Assembly: GCA_959347315.1 (NCBI GenBank)
Contig: OY365817.1
Coordinates: 1,173,857-1,237,856 of the forward strand
DNA length: 64,000 nucleotides
Source: Bimastos eiseni
Taxonomy: Eukaryota; Annelida; Clitellata; Crassiclitellata; Lumbricidae
Reading direction: 5' to 3'
The notes beneath the pieces were generated by a model. That model had not been told where the DNA came from and made no database searches. It saw only the letters and a program-made list of their open reading frames with translations. This document shows positions 58,330 to 64,000 of the stretch, piece by piece (the stretch's first letter is position 1; the number at the start of each line of letters is the position of its first letter). The position numbers and the translations under genes were made by a program.

Positions 58330-58348
58330 CATTGTCATTATTATTATG
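58030..58348 (+). mobile_element. SINE, family 2, with (ATT)n tail
   Basis: Starts with a tRNA-like GGCACGGTCTAATGGATAAC, then a body shared with 45.6-45.8 kb (ACCTTGCATAGCTGCCAACAG, ATTCGTACT, GTATCAGTTTGAAA) and a poly-ATT tail (58288-58348). Confidence 0.65.
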
Positions 58349-58699
58349 ATTATTACAATCATGCAATAAAGTGAAAGAATCGTGTCAGAATGTAATACTG
58401 ATATTTAACATTATTTGCATTGTTACTAAGAGGATACATCACAAAAATCCAAAAAGTCACAGGATGGGAGATATCTAGCCTGCGTTATGTTGCTTTGTTT
58501 AGTGTAGGCTGCAGTATTGTTGGCCGTTGTCAACCTTCTTCCCTAAACACATTTTCAGAATATTGCCTCCTACAACTGATTTGGTTTAAGTAGATTGATC
58601 AAACTTTTTAGAAGAACTACCGGAAGTGTCATGGCTGCCCGGGGTTTCATTGTCGTCATCTGAGTGCGGCATCATTGTCGTTTTTCTGACTGAGGTCAT

Positions 58700-59850
58700 A
58701 GGTCAACAGTGACACAAATCATCCTGAAACAGACACCATTGATTACAATGTACCATATTGAATGTCTTGACACATGCAACAATGAACACATGCCTGCATA
58801 CATACACCTTCGCTTTGCGGATGATGTGGATATCTTGGAAGAATCGAAGGAGTTACAGCAGACAGTGCAGATATTGAGCATGGAAGCCAAAATTTTTTAT
58901 GAACCTCGATAAGGGGCCGTCCATAAATGACGTCACGCAAATTAGGACGATTTTTGACTCCCTCCCCCTCGTCACATGTCGTCACAAAAGTCATGACCCC
59001 CTCAAAAATGACGTTACAAAGCTCACAAATCTCACCCCCCCCCTAAACCACATGTCCAGAATGTCAAAAGAAAATTATCTTATGATTATCAGGAAAACTA
59101 ATTATAACTGTAAACAAATACTTATAAATATATCTAGTAGAACGAAAAAATGGTGAAAGAATGATTATTACACTCATTATGCATTCCACAAGATGAAAAG
59201 CTGTGGTAGAATCAATACACTTATAAAAGTGTTTAATAACAATAACTTGAAACAATCCAATGTTTAATTGAGTGAAAGTGAAAGTTTTTAATAAACTCAT
59301 GCATCTTGATGCTTGATGTGATGTTGTGACGTCACATTTTGCCGACCCCCGTCACACATCGTGACAAATGTGTGACCACTCATCCTGGGCACATGACGTC
59401 ATTTATGGAAGGCCCCTAAAACAAAACTATGATATTTGGGGACAAAACAACAAAGAACCAAATTATTATAGATCGTACACAGCTATCTGCATGCGAAACA
59501 GCAGGAAATATGAAGTGGATTGAAAAAGCGTTTGAAAAATATGGAAAAATAAATGTGAAAGATATGGACTAGCTTTGGAATTGCAAGGCAATCAGTGTAG
59601 AGGTTAAAGTGAATGTACACTGAAAGCGTGTCTGTTCGGTATGGATGCGAGACATGAATGCTAAGTTACAATGGACTCCCCAAAAAGGGTGCCTACATTT
59701 GAAAGAAAACGTTACTGAAGGATACTCAGAATAGGATGTACTCAGAAGGTCAGTAATGATGAACTTTACAGAAGAATCGGTATGGCAGAAAAGAGATGTG
59801 GTGAGACAGGCATCAAAGACCTACCTATGGTCGATGAACCCATGGCTGAC
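58700..59850 (+). mobile_element. RTE-like reverse transcriptase remnant, interrupted by a MITE
   Basis: The left part encodes LRFADDVDILEESKELQQTV (motif C, FADD). After the MITE, the thumb and C-terminal region follows in shifted frames (TKNQIIIDRTQLSACETAGN; VEVKVNVH; VWMRDMNAKL). Stops and a one-base shift make it inactive. Clade is judged from the motif style only. Confidence 0.65.
58913..59416. mobile_element. PIF/Harbinger-like MITE, 504 bp, TAA duplication
   Basis: Inverted ends GGGGCCGTCCATAAATGACG and GGGGCCTTCCATAAATGACG flanked by TAA at 58910-58912 and 59417-59419. A 3-bp TWA duplication is typical of PIF/Harbinger. Subterminal GTCAC/GTGAC words are repeated. The interior is AT-rich with no transposase. 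It splits a reverse-transcriptase remnant. Confidence 0.75.
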
Positions 59851-59904
59851 ATACATATACAAAAATACATGCATCATTATATACTCACATAATATGCAAC
59901 TAAT

Positions 59905-60022
59905 ATTACATATATATATATATGTTATATATATATATATGTTATATATATATATATATGTTTTATATATATATATATATGTTATATATATATATATATA
60001 TATGTTATATATATATGCATAT
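59905..60022. repeat. (TA)n with regular GTT interruptions
   Basis: Runs of TATATATA separated by ATGTTA; follows the RTE-like remnant. Confidence 0.9.
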
Positions 60023-60429
60023 TTTGCATTCATTCTGAGCATTGATATAGCACCCATTCAAGATTCACTCATGAGTTAATAAGTCCTAGGACTTACATGT
60101 ACATTGGAAACAACCAGTGTAAGGTATAGTAATCAGCTTTCAGTGTACCCTCTCGATATACACAAACTAATATGCCAATTATATATGGCTAACCACCGGT
60201 TCAAACGTATTACGTAGTCCAACCTACGTGTATACTGTATAGTAATTGGTTGTTTACTGTATAGAGTAGACGCAACTGTACGCATTTGTCTATTGCCACT
60301 GTATGGCCTTTTCGACCATGCTCAATTTTCAATGAATTGATCGGGAGAGATCCTTCACCATCATGGCTCTCGTTTGAACGGGTGCCAAACCAATTACCAG
60401 CTGCACTCATAGAGGTTTTATTTAAGGCT

Positions 60430-60640
60430 ACAGATCTTTGGCTGGTGCACCAAAAACCAAGAATTGGCTGCTTGATATATTATGTGAATATTCCTTCATT
60501 CTTCCACTCTTCCTTGCTCACACACCTTTCTAAAGCATCTGAGAACTGCTCTTCATTCCTGCAGTTTGGCTGGGTGCCTATACCTTTGAGTATACGTATC
60601 TTGTGGGTGGCGTTATATAAGTTCTCTGAATGAATGGGAT
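60430..60640 (+). mobile_element. Decayed LINE 3' end
   Basis: Coding-like remnant then GGTGGCGTTATATAAGTTCTC and TGAATGAAT, the same terminal pattern as at 57.8 kb. Confidence 0.4.
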
Positions 60641-60649
60641 GACTGAATC

Positions 60650-61965
60650 AATGAGCGCACTCCAACAGATCTAACCAGGCGGACTGTGCCAATAATTTCC
60701 CCCACTAGTAATTTTTTAGCAGTTTTCAATTAATTTTTCAATGTAATTTGCTCAGTCTTATTTTTTGCAAATAAAACATACTCATACCAAAGCCAACCAG
60801 TGCACACATGTGATTTCAAACAATCACTTCTGATTCTTTAATAAATGAACTGGCACCGAAATAATTGACAGAATGGCTATAGTACAAAATCATCAGTAAT
60901 CTGCAGGCCACATCAAGTCTAATGATTTCTAAACTGATCTGATTTCTAACCAAATTTAGCCTTTTGAATTGCTGCACATGAATTAGCCTATCGAGTCGAA
61001 TCCAGTGTTTTCATATAAATTTAATCCTAATAATATTATTACGTCTATAGCAAAACCAAATGACTAATGTGATTAAATCTGTATGATTATTCTCCACAAC
61101 TTTGACCAGTCTTGTTCAACCGACCTATAGTCTGTTCTGAAGTAGGCCTACTCTAATCCTCTCATAATTACTGAATATATTCTAATCAATAGCCTCTACT
61201 AATCTAATCAATCAAATAACGTCTATGGTGGCAAGGTCCCAATCAATAGCCGCTCCCAAGTAAATCGTAGGCCTATAAGCAAAAGCACAACATGCCCGTC
61301 AAAATTCCACCCACAAATACCCAAACCAGGTCATGAAACTAAAGGACCTTCAAGTAGGCCAGATTCTCGGTAACCCCTTTTCCATATTCCCATGTCACGA
61401 TTTTCAAGCAAATTCGAGTTATTTTCATTAAAGCAACATCCTACCTCATCGCGGGATTTTACATTTTCAGTTGCTAGTAGGGCCTATAGCGATTGAAATA
61501 CCTACTCGAAAAATATCGAAATAACCGTGGTTCGAATAGCATCGTATCATTCCTGAACCCAGATAAACACGTAGCCTAACCGGATATTGGGCCCAATAAA
61601 GTTGGCTATATTGGGCGTAATTAGCTGCAAATGTGTTTACTGATGGACACAGGCCGTGCCAATTGCTAGAGACGGACGACGGCGTTTCGAGCGGTAGACG
61701 GGTCACGTGACGTGGGTCTGGGGTCGCGTGGCTTGTGACACTAACCGCATACAGAGGTGTACAAAGATTCCGAGACAGTTTCAATTGAGGTTCCAACTGA
61801 GGCTGCATGTAATGTACAGGGACTCGGGAAGTGTTTGACAGTTGTATAAGCCCTGACAACAAGCAAAGACCAGAGGAGGAGGATGACATTTTTTTTAAAA
61901 AGACTAGTAACCATGACCACGTATTTTTATTGTTCACTGACAATTCATCAGAAAAGTAAGAACAT
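60650..61965. other. Intergenic, nothing recognised
   Basis: Unique-looking sequence with several TAGGCCTA words (61143, 61267, 61486). A CpG-containing patch at 61670-61750 (GTCACGTGACG) might be regulatory. Confidence 0.35.
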
Positions 61966-61969
61966 TATG

Positions 61970-62620
61970 TACAGCAATTATACATACAAACAAACGAATG
62001 ACAGCGATCAATAGGGATGAAGACAAACCCTAAAGGGACCGTGGTCCCGCTAACAGGGTCATCCATTACGTAAGTGATTGATGTCGGTATAATAATTCAC
62101 TCAGTTGCTGTAAGTTTGTTAAGAAGAGAGACTTAACTAGTTAACTAAAAAAAATTCATACAAGATATAAGTAAACGAAATAGCATTCATCAATCATTAT
62201 TTACAAATATAGTTGTTCAGTATCACACTTGAAAATCGCTGTATGCTAAGTTATTTATGTAAACACGCAGTTTACGTTTAAACAAAAATACGTTGGGAAG
62301 ACAGCGTAGTTCTGCCGGAACTCAATTCCATGCATTAGGACCAGAGCATCGAATCGAAAATTTTCGGGAGTTAGTACGCGTTTTAATGGGCCTATAATTA
62401 GTAGACAAGCGTAGTTTTTACGGGTTCATTTGGGCTACGGGCACAAAATAATTATCAAAGATAGAAGGCAGCTGGTTATGGAAGTGTTTATACATGAATT
62501 CGCTGGTTTGCAAAAGATTGATTTGCTCAATTCCCAGTATATGAGTTAGGCTATAGAGATATTCGGATGAGGCAAGATGAGAGTTTCTAACAATAACTTT
62601 AATTTACATTGATGAAATAA
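61970..62620 (-). mobile_element. 5'-truncated CR1-like copy
   Basis: On the minus strand a coding remnant RTNSRKFSIRCSGPNAWN (the usual C-terminal GP-x-x-WN block) is followed by a UTR with CCCTGTTAGCGGGACC and GGTCCCTTTAGGG. The body is decayed. Confidence 0.65.
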
Positions 62621-64000
62621 AAGGCGTCCATATCACTAAACAATTTTACTTTAGACAGTAAGCCTATCAAATACAAACGGCAAACCATGTTTACAAAGCG
62701 CTATGCGTCATGTCATTTTTTATAAATGTGTGCAAAGAAGGACTGGGACCAACCACATGCTCCGAATTGGCCGGGACAATCCCGGATCGATTTGCTCAAA
62801 ATGTCCCGCGTCCCGGGCATGTCCATTCCGGGACACCCTCTGACTTGACGCGGAGCTCGATAATTAACTTTGCCATGCGCCTGGCTTCGAGTGGCACGTA
62901 AGAAGTTCGGAGTTCATGATTATAATAACGATTAGACATAAACTTATTAGCACCTATTGGAGAATGTAGACCAATAATTATCGTTATAGAGAATGCCGAT
63001 TAAGTTGGTTAAATAGAATAAACATGTTTTAGTAATTTTTCATTTTGAAAGGGGCGCCCTGAAACTAAGCCATAAATTTCATTGGGAGAAGTATTGGTAT
63101 CGAGTATCGCTGACAGGCTAAAGAAAAGTATCGCGATACACATACGATACCAGCAAAATACACCTATGGCGATACTCACTGCGATACTGACATAGCCTAA
63201 GTATTGCGATACTTTTTCGCAATATTAGCAGCTCTGGTAGGCTGGGCAATGTGAGCATAAATTATGGATATTGTAGGCCTGTTGCTCTGATAACGGCTTG
63301 GTTTTGATCAATGAATCTTGGTCTTGGGTTTTGATGAACATCGATCGACACCTGCAATAGACACCATCGCCTTAGACGCTGCTATCTAAAAGTTAACGCC
63401 CAGCAATAAACACGATCAATATTTGTAATTGCTACCTACATTTGTATAACGATGGTGAAACAATAAAAAAAACTGTGGTTATGGTTAATTGCTACAGGTT
63501 TTTGTATAGCGACCATATAATGGCCTCGCCCCCTACTGACTACAATGAGTTTGATCGGGTGAGATCCTTGAGCACCGCTGCCCGTTTCATTAGGCTCCTC
63601 GCCATTTTAGGGTTTCTGTGTAGACTACGGATCCGTGCTAGACCGAGATTGAAATCTCTTAAATAAGCCATCATTATGAAGTAGGACAACGTGTGGTAGC
63701 CTACAGATGGTTTGACGTTTCACAATCGATCACTTTGATGTAGACTCTACTGAACTGCAACGGTCAAAAATCAAAGGGTCATGCCCGCCGAGAGGCCGCA
63801 GGGCGGGGTAGGGTAACTCGCAATCAACTCATGGAAAATATTATAATCAGTTATAGAGTTTATGATTTATGCCTTTATTATATAATATTATCGACACTTC
63901 ACTACAATAAATTAAACTTCAAGCATCTTGTAGCGAATATCAGCCTTCTCAAACTGACTGTTTATAACACTTAATTAATTATAAGTAGATTATTTAAGTT
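62621..64000. other. Intergenic, nothing firmly recognised
   Basis: A CCCGGGACA-rich patch at 62770-62840 and GCGATAC words repeated at 63100-63220 (GTATCGCGATAC-like) suggest decayed DNA transposons. No open frame of note. Confidence 0.35.

Overview
This is a gene-poor, repeat-dense animal genomic window. It has introns, tRNA-derived SINEs, non-LTR retrotransposons of several clades, hAT- and PIF/Harbinger-type DNA elements and many micro- and minisatellites, with no bacterial, organelle or viral gene organisation. The mix of CR1/L2-like LINEs, an R2-type endonuclease LINE and the many TAGGCCTA words suggests a marine invertebrate, perhaps a deuterostome such as an echinoderm or hemichordate. 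That placement is an inference.

The one host gene I can build lies on the minus strand from 35616 down to 10513. Eight exons (34501-35616, 27594-27768, 26716-26836, 25840-25909, 23273-23893, 20760-20815, 13670-13806, 10513-10661) have plausible splice sites. Their phases join without conflict (0/0, 0/1, 1/2, 2/0, 0/0, 0/2, 2/1, 1/0) into 815 codons. Exons 3-4 and 6-8 resemble the N-terminal part of PLEKHG5/Syx, a RhoA guanine-nucleotide exchange factor, including its Raf-like Ras-binding (ubiquitin-like) domain with the motif VFLESSKTPLPL. The catalytic DH-PH exons would lie beyond the left edge. All introns are packed with repeats.

Layout. 1-10.5 kb: simple repeats, a SINE, a DDE-transposase remnant and a decayed LINE with a restriction-like endonuclease (8368-9745). 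10.5-35.6 kb: the gene, with a 794-bp hAT element (16205-16998), a 159-bp hAT MITE (18337-18495), a chain of LINE fragments separated by (AAT)n arrays (20.85-23.25 kb) and two near-identical inverted L2-like copies (21.3-22.5 and 31.9-33.0 kb). 35.6-64 kb: no convincing host exon. It holds a nearly complete CR1-like element (about 38.85-43.24 kb), truncated relatives at 46, 48.7-49.3 and 62 kb, tRNA-SINEs at 49.6 and 50.8 kb, a second SINE family at 45.6 and 58.0 kb, a Harbinger-like MITE inside an RTE-like reverse transcriptase (58.7-59.85 kb), and many tandem repeats.

The most interesting points are the repeated association of the restriction-like-endonuclease LINE with (AAT)n arrays, an identical in-frame stop shared by two LINE copies, several insertions with perfect target-site duplications, one short 3'-tail motif (GGCGCTATATAAATG) recurring many times, and a splice acceptor that looks like a unit of the neighbouring minisatellite.
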